NCBI GenBank assembly: GCA_002425765.1
Contig: DIMW01000011.1
Coordinates: forward strand, 79,450 to 143,449
Source of the DNA: Spirochaetaceae bacterium UBA5556
GTDB lineage: Bacteria > Spirochaetota > Spirochaetia > Treponematales > Rectinemataceae
DNA length: 64,000 nt
Reading direction: 5' to 3'
The first letter of the stretch is position 1. Each line of letters starts with the position of its first letter. Shown piece after piece: positions 33,759-41,485 of this stretch. The notes under the pieces are model-generated. The model ran no database searches, was not told the DNA's origin, and saw only the letters and a program-made list of their open reading frames with translations. The translations under genes were made by a program, and so were the position numbers.

Positions 33759-35559
33759 GAGCTTCTCCCGGAAATGGCAGAGCCCTGTACTTCTGCTGAG
33801 GATGGTTGGGAACTTCGGGATACAACAATCTCAAACGGCCTTCTCTCAGCAGTTCCCCGAGCAAATCTCCGATCGTCACCTCGCTTCTATGCAAGAGAAT
33901 GGATATTTCCTTCTTCGAATACGGGCTATGACGACATAAAGCGACGATGACATCCTTGCTGGTCTCTGGTTTTACCCTGGCTCCCAAGCTCTCGATCATG
34001 CTTCTGAGGTTAGGTGACACGTCAGGCTTCCTGAGGGAATCCACGAAGACCAATCCACCCTGATAGTAGGTCGCGGCGCTCTTGCCTCGCTGAACCAGGA
34101 TTCCGGAATCGCGGAGACGCCGCAAAGCCGCACTGGCATGAAGAGTGTCAACTTTATTGATGTTTCGGTAGGCGCCGTTGTCGATGGCCCCAAATTCCTT
34201 CAGGAACACCAGAGCCCTCGCGTCGTCCGGGCTGAGACTGAAATTCTTGAAGAATTCCAGCCACGCGATATCGGCGGAGTTCATGAAATGATGCGTGAGA
34301 AGAGTCAGGACGAAAGTATCGGCGTCGCGGTTCGATTCGAAGAAAGGGGTGGACAGGTTGGCCCGTTCCATCAGTTCCTGCATGACACGGATGCCGGATC
34401 CCTTGGTTTCCGCCAGATTGCATTCGTGGAGGATGGCGGCGATCTTCTCGTTGCGGTTGACCGAGCCGGGCTCACCCAGCTGATCATCGGGCTTGAGGGA
34501 GCATCCCGGATTGCGGATTTCCAACCGGTTGGCGTAATGGATGATTTGGACCGCCTGCTTGGTACGGTAATTCCGGTGCATCAGCGCGTTGACGACGGCC
34601 TCGCGAATGACGACTTCGGGCACCAGGGGAAATTCTTTACGGTGAACACCATCTTCCAACGAAAAACTCCGGGGCAAGTCGTTCAAGACGATGCTTATGA
34701 CCCGCGGAATCAGTTCAAGAAGGGCCCCTCTCATCTCGATGGTCTCGAACCGAGTGTCGGGGTTTTCCACCCAGGTCTTACCCGGGATCCTCACGTAGTC
34801 CACGCGCACCAGGGGCATTATGCGCCGCAAAGCGGATTCTTTGCCGAAACAGAGCAGTCCGCCTATGGTTGGTACGAGCGTCCCGTCCTTTTGCCGGGAA
34901 ACCGCGCCAAGCGCGTGCAGCAATTCTTCTTTGTTCCAGGCAATTTCGGGAGCCAGCGCATTGATTCGCTCCCGCCTCAGCCGGTACTGCTGAATGGCGT
35001 CATCCGACAGGTCCGCGTCGATTGTGGCTTCATCGAGGGGTGTGTCCTCGTACGCCTTGTGACCTCGGCCTTGATACAGCAAAAAAACATCGTCCTCGGT
35101 GCAGGTCTGGTCACTGCCGCCGATTCGCCTGAAAGCGCCCCGGGGAAGTCCCTTGGCCTTGAAATAGACAGGCTTTTCACTCGGTTGCGCCTCGGGCACC
35201 TCCACCAGCAATGCCGTCCTGCCCTCCAGCACTACAGCCCATATCCTGGGCCGAAGGGCGATGTTGAACCGATCGGCACATTGGCTGGCCAAGTCTGACT
35301 GTATCTTGTCCGGATCGGGTACACCGACGACCCGGTAGTCGGGGAACGGCTGGTTCTCGTCGCGGATAACGCCCAACAAGAGATATCCGCCGCCCATCCC
35401 TGGTTCGTTCGCGAAGGAGCAGATGGTTTCCAGAAGACTCGTGTCTACCGACGATGCCCTTTTGGCTTCGATATCATGGCACTCATCGGCGCTCCGGAGT
35501 CGCTCCAGAAGAGCGAAAAACAACTGCTCCTGATCGGACATGGCTGGATGCTCGCTCAT
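33751..35559 (-). CDS. AlbA_2/Schlafen-domain protein with HATPase-like C-terminal region (COG2865-type)
   Basis: A 602-residue protein. The N-terminal AlbA_2 (Schlafen) domain, about residues 25-150, has DIEAKRASS and NEPGMGGGYLLLGV, with a GAFRRIGGSDQTCTEDDV end. The middle part has the HATPase_c_4-type blocks VIREAVVNALMHRNYR, RLEIRNPGC and ETKGSGIRVMQELM. A C-terminal winged-helix region (HSPYSKKEISILLHRSEVTI) follows. The start is ATG within the mod stop (ATGA). The longer open frame upstream is only the mod gene in another frame. It is unusual inside a mod-res pair; a regulatory or RNA/DNA-cutting role is inferred. Confidence 0.85.
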   Translation of the reverse strand: MSEHPAMSDQEQLFFALLERLRSADECHDIEAKRASSVDTSLLETICSFANEPGMGGGYLLLGVIRDENQPFPDYRVVGVPDPDKIQSDLASQCADRFNIALRPRIWAVVLEGRTALLVEVPEAQPSEKPVYFKAKGLPRGAFRRIGGSDQTCTEDDVFLLYQGRGHKAYEDTPLDEATIDADLSDDAIQQYRLRRERINALAPEIAWNKEELLHALGAVSRQKDGTLVPTIGGLLCFGKESALRRIMPLVRVDYVRIPGKTWVENPDTRFETIEMRGALLELIPRVISIVLNDLPRSFSLEDGVHRKEFPLVPEVVIREAVVNALMHRNYRTKQAVQIIHYANRLEIRNPGCSLKPDDQLGEPGSVNRNEKIAAILHECNLAETKGSGIRVMQELMERANLSTPFFESNRDADTFVLTLLTHHFMNSADIAWLEFFKNFSLSPDDARALVFLKEFGAIDNGAYRNINKVDTLHASAALRRLRDSGILVQRGKSAATYYQGGLVFVDSLRKPDVSPNLRSMIESLGARVKPETSKDVIVALCRHSPYSKKEISILLHRSEVTIGDLLGELLREGRLRLLYPEVPNHPQQKYRALPFPGEAHD

Positions 35560-37172
35560 TCTTCGTCTCCGAAAAGATCTGGCTGAACCTTCTTCTCCTT
35601 CGGCGCCGCGGGGAGGTTCTCCACCTGGAGGCTGTAGTCGTCGTGGCCCCATTCGCACTTGGAGAGGACCGCGTTGGGTATCTTCTTGATCGTGAGGTTG
35701 GGGAACTCGTCGGCCCGGGCATGGAAGGCGGCGCAGACGACGAGGAGGCTCCGCTTCTCCCCCACTTCCTCGGAGAGGAGGGCGAGCTGCTCCCTGCCCA
35801 GTGTCTGGGTGGTGACGTAGATGTAGTCGCTCTCGGTGGAGCGGCCCTGCATCCAGTAGACCGAGTCCGAGGGATCGTAGGTGAAACCCTCCAGTTTGCA
35901 GACCGCCTCGGCCAGCATGGCTGCGTCGTACTCCTTGTTGATGACCCAGTTGCCCCATTTGTCCTTCTCGAGGAGCGAGGGCGCCAGGCGGTAGTAGCGG
36001 AAGCCGCCGCCGCCCTTCCATCCGGTAACCCCGGTCACCCCGCCCGGGTCCTCCCCGTCGATCACTTTCTTCAGGCGCGGGATGATGTGCGTGTGGCAGT
36101 GCTCGCCCAGCTCCACCATGATCCAGCGGCGCCCCATCTTGTGGGCCACCGCTCCCGTGGTGCCCGAGCCCGCGAAGGAGTCGAGGACGAGGTCGCCGGG
36201 GTTGGTTGTTAATTCGATAATGCGCTTAAGAAGGCGTTCAGGTTTGGGTGTGTCGAATGCATCGGTGTCACCAAAAAGCGCTTTTATTTCCTTCTTCGCC
36301 TCTTGATTATGGCCAACTTCTTTATTAGTCCACCATGACCATGCAACTGTACCATCTGATTCAGATAGATATGTCTTTCTTCTTGGCATACCATTTCCAT
36401 CTTTCCCATACCAAATTCTACCTTCTGAATGCAGAGTTTTATAAACAGTTTCAACGTTCTTCCAGCAAGTGCCTGGAGGAGGAGAGAATGATTTTCCTCC
36501 AGGTGTTATTATTGTATACATCTGATTTGGCCGATAGCCTTGAGCGGTGTAATCAGAGGAGACCCAAGGACCACGTGGGTCATTATCTGGGTTCTTATAT
36601 GTTGCCTTTTGTTTTTCAGACATATCAAGCTTATTTAATACAAATCGATTCCGCTCTTTACTGAAAACTAATATATGGTCATGCCCAGCACCAAGGGTTG
36701 CTCGAATATCTGGAGATGTTCTTTTCTGCCAAACAACATTAGCAATAAAACTATCTCGTCCGAAAACTTCATCGCAAAGTACTTTAAGATAGTGGCACTC
36801 ATTGTCATCTATGGTAATCCACAAGCTCCCTTCTGATGCTAATAGCCGTTTGATAAGCTCCAACCTATCCCTCATCAACCCCAGCCAGATCGAGTGCTCC
36901 AGGCCGTCGTCGTAGTGGGTGAAAGCCGAACCGGTATTGTAGGGAGGATCGATGAAAACGCACTTCACCTTCCCTGCGTACTCCTGTTCCAACGCTTTGA
37001 GGGCCAGGAGGTTGTCCCCGAAGATGAGCTTGTTGTCGAAGATGTCGTTCTCGCTCACCCGGTGCTTGGCATGGTAGCTCTTCTCCGGATCGTAGAGGAG
37101 TATGCGGGGTTCCAGGCGCGGACGGTTCTCCTTGCCGATCCAGGTGAGTTCGAGTTTCTGCTTGTTTGACAT
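35556..37172 (-). CDS. mod: type III DNA methyltransferase, Mod subunit
   Basis: A 538-residue N6-adenine methyltransferase of the beta order. DPPYNTG (catalytic) comes at about residue 95 and the AdoMet-binding DSFAGSGTTGAVAH at about 330. The region between them is the target recognition domain; the DNA for about residues 105-330 (roughly 36,190-36,860) is clearly richer in A and T than the rest of the gene. It ends four bases into the AlbA_2 gene and begins two bases after the KTSC gene. It methylates host DNA and guides Res. Confidence 0.93.
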   Translation of the reverse strand: MSNKQKLELTWIGKENRPRLEPRILLYDPEKSYHAKHRVSENDIFDNKLIFGDNLLALKALEQEYAGKVKCVFIDPPYNTGSAFTHYDDGLEHSIWLGLMRDRLELIKRLLASEGSLWITIDDNECHYLKVLCDEVFGRDSFIANVVWQKRTSPDIRATLGAGHDHILVFSKERNRFVLNKLDMSEKQKATYKNPDNDPRGPWVSSDYTAQGYRPNQMYTIITPGGKSFSPPPGTCWKNVETVYKTLHSEGRIWYGKDGNGMPRRKTYLSESDGTVAWSWWTNKEVGHNQEAKKEIKALFGDTDAFDTPKPERLLKRIIELTTNPGDLVLDSFAGSGTTGAVAHKMGRRWIMVELGEHCHTHIIPRLKKVIDGEDPGGVTGVTGWKGGGGFRYYRLAPSLLEKDKWGNWVINKEYDAAMLAEAVCKLEGFTYDPSDSVYWMQGRSTESDYIYVTTQTLGREQLALLSEEVGEKRSLLVVCAAFHARADEFPNLTIKKIPNAVLSKCEWGHDDYSLQVENLPAAPKEKKVQPDLFGDEE

Positions 37173-37174
37173 AT

Positions 37175-37387
37175 CTACCTGATCCTCGTCATCGGATATC
37201 TATCTTTGATCTGTGAGTGAAAAAATGTCCCCTTCGAAACTGCATGCATAAAGGCCTGATAAACGGAGAAAGAAATAGATGAGTAGCGATATATCCCTCC
37301 ATTCCGGAATTCCATCTTAAATATCCCTGTTGCCGTATCGTATCCGACCGATTGCCGCTCCGTCGAAGTGACAAATTGTCTTTCCAC
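37175..37387 (-). CDS. KTSC-domain protein
   Basis: A 70-residue protein matching the KTSC domain: VGYDTATGIFKMEFRNGGIYRYSSI, then a C-terminal SKGTFFHSQIKDRYP. KTSC proteins are small and of unclear function, and some lie next to nucleases. The start is GTG one base after the ATPase gene's stop, with AAGGCGGTAAG upstream. It is embedded between the RloC-like gene and mod. Confidence 0.8.
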   Translation of the reverse strand: MERQFVTSTERQSVGYDTATGIFKMEFRNGGIYRYSSISFSVYQAFMHAVSKGTFFHSQIKDRYPMTRIR

Positions 37388-37388
37388 T

Positions 37389-40019
37389 TTAACTTACCGC
37401 CTTCTGTTTTGTCTTGATAGATTCCACTAGTCTCCTTGTCGCCTCGAGGTGCTCTTTCATTTCATCACAGCTCGGATAGTCGGAACAAAATCCCGCAGAA
37501 TGGTCGTGGGTGGCGACATAGTCGCAGGCAACACCGAATAGCCGCTGCAGCTCATCGATGTCGACTGGGTCGATGCATTTGCACTTTGTCAACCTTGAGA
37601 TATCGATATACTCATTAAATCTGTTCACACAACCGTTGAAAAGTCTTTCTTCGACGATGCGTTCGAGGGTTGTTCTCAGAAAACCATACCACCAAGCAAT
37701 GCTATCTTTATCTTCCTGTGAAGTCTGGGCGTTTCGCTTGATCTGTCCAAGCTTCTTTTCAAGAGTATCAAGCCGTTCAGTCACCTTGGAGTTAGTCCAT
37801 GGTATATCTGGGAAATAGTAGCCGGGGCGATTATCCTTCCAGTCCAGCCGTCCGCTCATGTATGGAATGCTCTTCGATTCGGTCTCATCGAGAATGTCGC
37901 GGAGGAAAATCGAGTCATGTGTAAAGACGATTACCTGCCGTATCGCCGCCTCTTCGACTAGGCGCTTCGCTATCCGTTTTCGGTTATGCTGATCGAACGA
38001 TGAAACCGGGTCATCGAAGATCAGCGTCGATCTGTCCGTGCTCTGCCCTAGTTCAGCCAGGAAACAAGCCAGGGCTATTGCTCGCTGCTCTCCCTCGCTC
38101 GCGATGTTTCCAACACTGATAGACCTACAGTTCTCTTCGAGGGCGATCTTAAACTTTGTCTCAGCCTTCAAGGTCCTCGTGGTAAGCTTTGGTTTTACGG
38201 TCGATATTGCTAAGCGATCCACTTCCTTCTTGAAGTCAGCGATAAACTTTTCGGTGACAAACTGAGCTGTGAGTTCCTTTTCTTTTAGTGAGATCTCTGT
38301 TGTATTGATACGATCTTTTATATTTCTGAGTTGTTTTATCTTTTTAGTGTGTTCGAAGTATTCTAAAACGAGTGGCTTGACTTCGCCCAATCGAAGCCTT
38401 GCCTCTAGTTCGTTCGCCTTCTTCTTAAATTCCGCAGCCTTGAGAGGATCGATCACATCAGTCGCCTGTTTCAGACGTGTTTCGTTTTTCACTATCGCGG
38501 TATCGATGCTCGTAGTTACATCTTCAAGCGATAAAGCTACGACGTGTGCTGGCTCCCTTCGAAGGAGAGCATCCTTCAAAGTTGTGATCAAAGCATCAAA
38601 CACCTCGCAATTTCTACCAATCGCCTCTTTCTGCTCTAACGGTAGCAATTCCGCGAGTATGGTGTCTACCTTCTTGAACTCATTAGAGAGCGATGTAGCC
38701 GCCTGATAGTTATTTACGAGTGTCGTAATTTTCTCCTCTGCAGTCCTTAAGGCAGCTTCGTGCTTACCTGCAACACTCTGTGCGAATATCCTCATGCGAG
38801 CTGCCGTTTCTCCTGTTATTGGCTGCTGGCAGAGCACGCAACGTGCGTCGTCCTCTAAATTGGGGTATTTCTTTCCTGGATAAGCCTCGCTTAATGAAAA
38901 GCGTTCCGCTGCCCTCCAAAGGGCTTGCCATGTCTCCTTGGCAGTGCCAGAAAGAAGGGCGCTCTCAGCGAGAGCTTTCCGAGCTTCTTCCGCCGCAGCT
39001 TTCGCGCCATGATATAAAGAAATAGTATCAAAAATCATTTTTTGAACTTCTGCTCCCGCAAGCTGTGAACCTTCCCCAATGTACCTTCTGAACTCCTTTA
39101 AGCGCTGATCGTAGCCTCGCCATGTGGCGATCAGAGTCTTGGTATCGCGAGAATCCAATAAAGCTCGTAGGTCCTTCAGTTGGTTCTTTTCCTCTTCGCT
39201 CATCGTGGAAAGCTGGTCCAGCTTGCGCGCGTTAAGGCTCTCCGATTTGATGAGCTTTCCGGCATCTGTTTCTTCGTCGATCCTCAACTTGCCGAAACGG
39301 TCGTCATTTTTCCTCTCTGACTCCGAAATATCTACCGCTAAAGCCTTCTTCACCTCGTCCATCAGCTGTGTGAGCTGCCGAGGTATCTGCAGCCCGAATG
39401 GTATAAAATGCGCAGCCTCTTCCGCAGAGACGTAGCTGTCGGCGACATCCGAATCGAAGACGAACATTGAACGTAAGCGTGGATCATCGAGAGAAGCATC
39501 TCCATTCCATGCCAGAGTTTCCTCGTGGCCTCCCATGTTAACGGTGATCTCAGCTTGGGCCTTGGGTGGATTTAGGAGAGCAATGTCGCCTTCAATTCTA
39601 GGAGCCATGCCCCTGAACTTGCAGGCAGATTTTAATATTCTCACGTATCCGGATTTCCCGCTTCCATTGTTGCCGTAAATGACCGTAATACCGGAGGGAG
39701 AAAAAGGTACTGTCTGATTTTCGGGTAAACGATTTACGCCTGTAATGTGGCAGACAGAAATCAAGGACGCAGTATTATCACCATTTGCAGAAGCAAAATT
39801 TGCCGTCTTTGATAAGGGTACATACACGTTATCCGAAAAGCTAGGATCGAGAGCCTCGCTTTTTCTGAGTTGGCAGAGCTCATCGATATCAGTCTGTGAC
39901 CACCCACCTTTTTCGGCTATCCGGCGAAGGGCGTCGGCAATCCAGGGCTCCTGTGTGCCCGCGAAGTCGATTAAATAGTCCAAGACCGTTACAAACTTTT
40001 TCTCTTCAGGATCTGGCAT
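37389..40019 (-). CDS. RloC/PrrC-like AAA ATPase, possible anticodon-nuclease toxin
   Basis: An 876-residue ABC-type (AAA_13) ATPase. Walker A is YGNNGSGKSGYVRIL (about residue 112). A long coiled-coil follows, with a hook motif CVLCQQPI at about residue 392, then a second coiled-coil, SEGEQRAIALACFLAEL as the signature and STLIFDDPVSSFD as Walker B, and FTHDS with the switch His. The C-terminal 100 residues have R782-x3-E786 and downstream His838/His840, which resembles the R-x3-E...H triad of PrrC/RloC nucleases, though the spacing is longer. It has AAGGAGTAGG before the ATG. It is set within a type III restriction island as PrrC is with type I. Confidence 0.75.
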   Translation of the reverse strand: MPDPEEKKFVTVLDYLIDFAGTQEPWIADALRRIAEKGGWSQTDIDELCQLRKSEALDPSFSDNVYVPLSKTANFASANGDNTASLISVCHITGVNRLPENQTVPFSPSGITVIYGNNGSGKSGYVRILKSACKFRGMAPRIEGDIALLNPPKAQAEITVNMGGHEETLAWNGDASLDDPRLRSMFVFDSDVADSYVSAEEAAHFIPFGLQIPRQLTQLMDEVKKALAVDISESERKNDDRFGKLRIDEETDAGKLIKSESLNARKLDQLSTMSEEEKNQLKDLRALLDSRDTKTLIATWRGYDQRLKEFRRYIGEGSQLAGAEVQKMIFDTISLYHGAKAAAEEARKALAESALLSGTAKETWQALWRAAERFSLSEAYPGKKYPNLEDDARCVLCQQPITGETAARMRIFAQSVAGKHEAALRTAEEKITTLVNNYQAATSLSNEFKKVDTILAELLPLEQKEAIGRNCEVFDALITTLKDALLRREPAHVVALSLEDVTTSIDTAIVKNETRLKQATDVIDPLKAAEFKKKANELEARLRLGEVKPLVLEYFEHTKKIKQLRNIKDRINTTEISLKEKELTAQFVTEKFIADFKKEVDRLAISTVKPKLTTRTLKAETKFKIALEENCRSISVGNIASEGEQRAIALACFLAELGQSTDRSTLIFDDPVSSFDQHNRKRIAKRLVEEAAIRQVIVFTHDSIFLRDILDETESKSIPYMSGRLDWKDNRPGYYFPDIPWTNSKVTERLDTLEKKLGQIKRNAQTSQEDKDSIAWWYGFLRTTLERIVEERLFNGCVNRFNEYIDISRLTKCKCIDPVDIDELQRLFGVACDYVATHDHSAGFCSDYPSCDEMKEHLEATRRLVESIKTKQKAVS

Positions 40020-40041
40020 GGCCTACTCCTTGCATCAATCC

Positions 40042-41133
40042 TTACTTTTCCTCCACCCAGGCATACCTAATCTTCAAATGATTAAGCCCGCTTGCCCACG
40101 GCAGCAGCCCTTCCTTCTGCATCCGCCCCACGACGATCCCCGGCGCGATCCCAAGCTTTTCCGCGAAGCGGCGGACGGTGGCTTCGTCTTGACCGAGCGT
40201 TGCCAGTTCACGTTCCGAGATCTTCGGGATAAGGAATGTGCTCGCCCACTGGTTCGCCTCGGCCTCCGCGTGGTCGGGGAGGCCATCCGGCAGCCCTTCA
40301 AGGAACAGCATCTTCTTGCCATGGAGCAGCAGGTGGGCCAACTCATGGAAGAAGGTGAACCAGAACTGGTCGTTAGACTTGTACCGAAGGCTCAACATGA
40401 CCAAGGCCTTGTCCGGCTGGAGCCAGCGGGTCAGGCCGGAGACGGGGCAGCCCTTGGGCGTCGGCGCGACGACTAACGCTATACCCGATGCCGCGCAGAG
40501 CCGAGTCAACTCGGGAAGGAATACCTGCGGATCGGGCTCCAGCGTCAACCGCCGTATGGCATTGAAGTTGGCTTCGAGAATGGACTTGTCATATGGCCGG
40601 CATGAAAGAGCCTCACTCTGTTTTTCCCCCCATCGCAGCCAAGCCGCCACCGCGCCGTGCTCCTTGGATGCTTTCTCCGAAGCTCGATACGCCAGGACGA
40701 CGGCTTGATACTTTTCCCGCCAGGCTTCTACGCTGGCCACGCTGAAATAGCGCAGGCATTCCGCTACCAAGAGGGACTTGTCTCCGTGTTTATGAATCCA
40801 ACCAAACCGCACCATATCGGCAATTGGCAATTCAGACAACCAAGAAACAGAAGATTTCAAATCCTCCAACTCCGAACGGCGGGCGAGGAGTTCACGGTAC
40901 TGGGCTTCCCTGGTCAGCCAAAATCCGGCGCTGGCACCCAAGGCGCGCTCCAGCTTGAGGGCTGTCTCTTCGTTGATGGGAGCCTTTCCCCGCACCAACT
41001 GGTTTATATGCTTCCGGGTGTATCCGGTGCGTTCGGCCAACTCGGCCTGAGTCCATCCTTTTTCCTCCAGGGCGTCTAGAATGGTGTCGCCGGGCGGGGA
41101 GACCCAATCGGGAACCTGGGTGGTATCAATCAT
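40042..41133 (-). CDS. HigA-type antitoxin fused to ImmA/IrrE metallopeptidase
   Basis: A 363-residue protein with two parts. Residues 20-75 form an XRE helix-turn-helix of the HigA type (TQAELAERTGYTRKHINQLV, then ETALKLERAL). Residues 190-330 form an ImmA/IrrE (DUF955) peptidase with FHELAHLLLH, the HExxH zinc motif, and AEANQWASTFLIP. It overlaps the toxin gene by 8 bases, toxin first, which is the higBA order. The antitoxin would bind the operator at 41463 and neutralise HigB; the peptidase may cut it or another regulator. Confidence 0.88.
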   Translation of the reverse strand: MIDTTQVPDWVSPPGDTILDALEEKGWTQAELAERTGYTRKHINQLVRGKAPINEETALKLERALGASAGFWLTREAQYRELLARRSELEDLKSSVSWLSELPIADMVRFGWIHKHGDKSLLVAECLRYFSVASVEAWREKYQAVVLAYRASEKASKEHGAVAAWLRWGEKQSEALSCRPYDKSILEANFNAIRRLTLEPDPQVFLPELTRLCAASGIALVVAPTPKGCPVSGLTRWLQPDKALVMLSLRYKSNDQFWFTFFHELAHLLLHGKKMLFLEGLPDGLPDHAEAEANQWASTFLIPKISERELATLGQDEATVRRFAEKLGIAPGIVVGRMQKEGLLPWASGLNHLKIRYAWVEEK

Positions 41134-41449
41134 GATAATCTCCTAGAAAAATGATAGTGACTTCGGATATCTTCGACCAATCGATTTCGTCACCTTTTAC
41201 AGTGGAAGATGTGGCGGGCATGAAGACCATACGCTGTCCTCCTGCTAAATTCAGCGCAAACTGGCCCTTCCGATCACCTCGCAATGGATGAGGGTTACCA
41301 AACACCAAATCCGTGACCGTTCTGGCCGCCAAGAGATCCGAATATCGTCGCTGAAGCTTTCCGGCAGAATCCGCACCTAGTTCCTTGACGGCAACTTTAT
41401 GCTCAAAAACCGTACGCCGGATCTTGTCAGTGGCAAAGTACACCGTCAT
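41126..41449 (-). CDS. HigB/RelE-family toxin
   Basis: A 107-residue basic protein of the RelE superfamily (HigB type), which in known cases cuts ribosome-bound mRNA. NPHPLRGDRKGQFALNLAGGQRMVF and EVTIIFLGDYHD match the typical PLKGDRKGxWSLRV...GDYH pattern of plasmid maintenance killers. It is upstream of the HigA gene and overlaps it. Confidence 0.85.
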   Translation of the reverse strand: MTVYFATDKIRRTVFEHKVAVKELGADSAGKLQRRYSDLLAARTVTDLVFGNPHPLRGDRKGQFALNLAGGQRMVFMPATSSTVKGDEIDWSKISEVTIIFLGDYHD

Positions 41450-41462
41450 AGCTTATGAGAAG

Positions 41463-41483
41463 TGTATACCATTCTGGTGTACA
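41463..41483. promoter_or_regulatory. inverted repeat ahead of higBA
   Basis: TGTATACC and GGTGTACA are 5 bases apart, with seven of eight bases matching. It lies just before the toxin gene and after the helicase stop. TA operons usually have such operators for the antitoxin. A TATACA -10-like motif overlaps it on the minus strand. Confidence 0.55.
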
Positions 41484-41485
41484 AA

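Noticed and set aside
35560..36021. N-terminal extension of the AlbA_2 protein
   Set aside because: These codons are the mod gene read in another frame and are Gly/Pro/Arg/Leu-rich; ATG 35559 fits the domain start and overlap.
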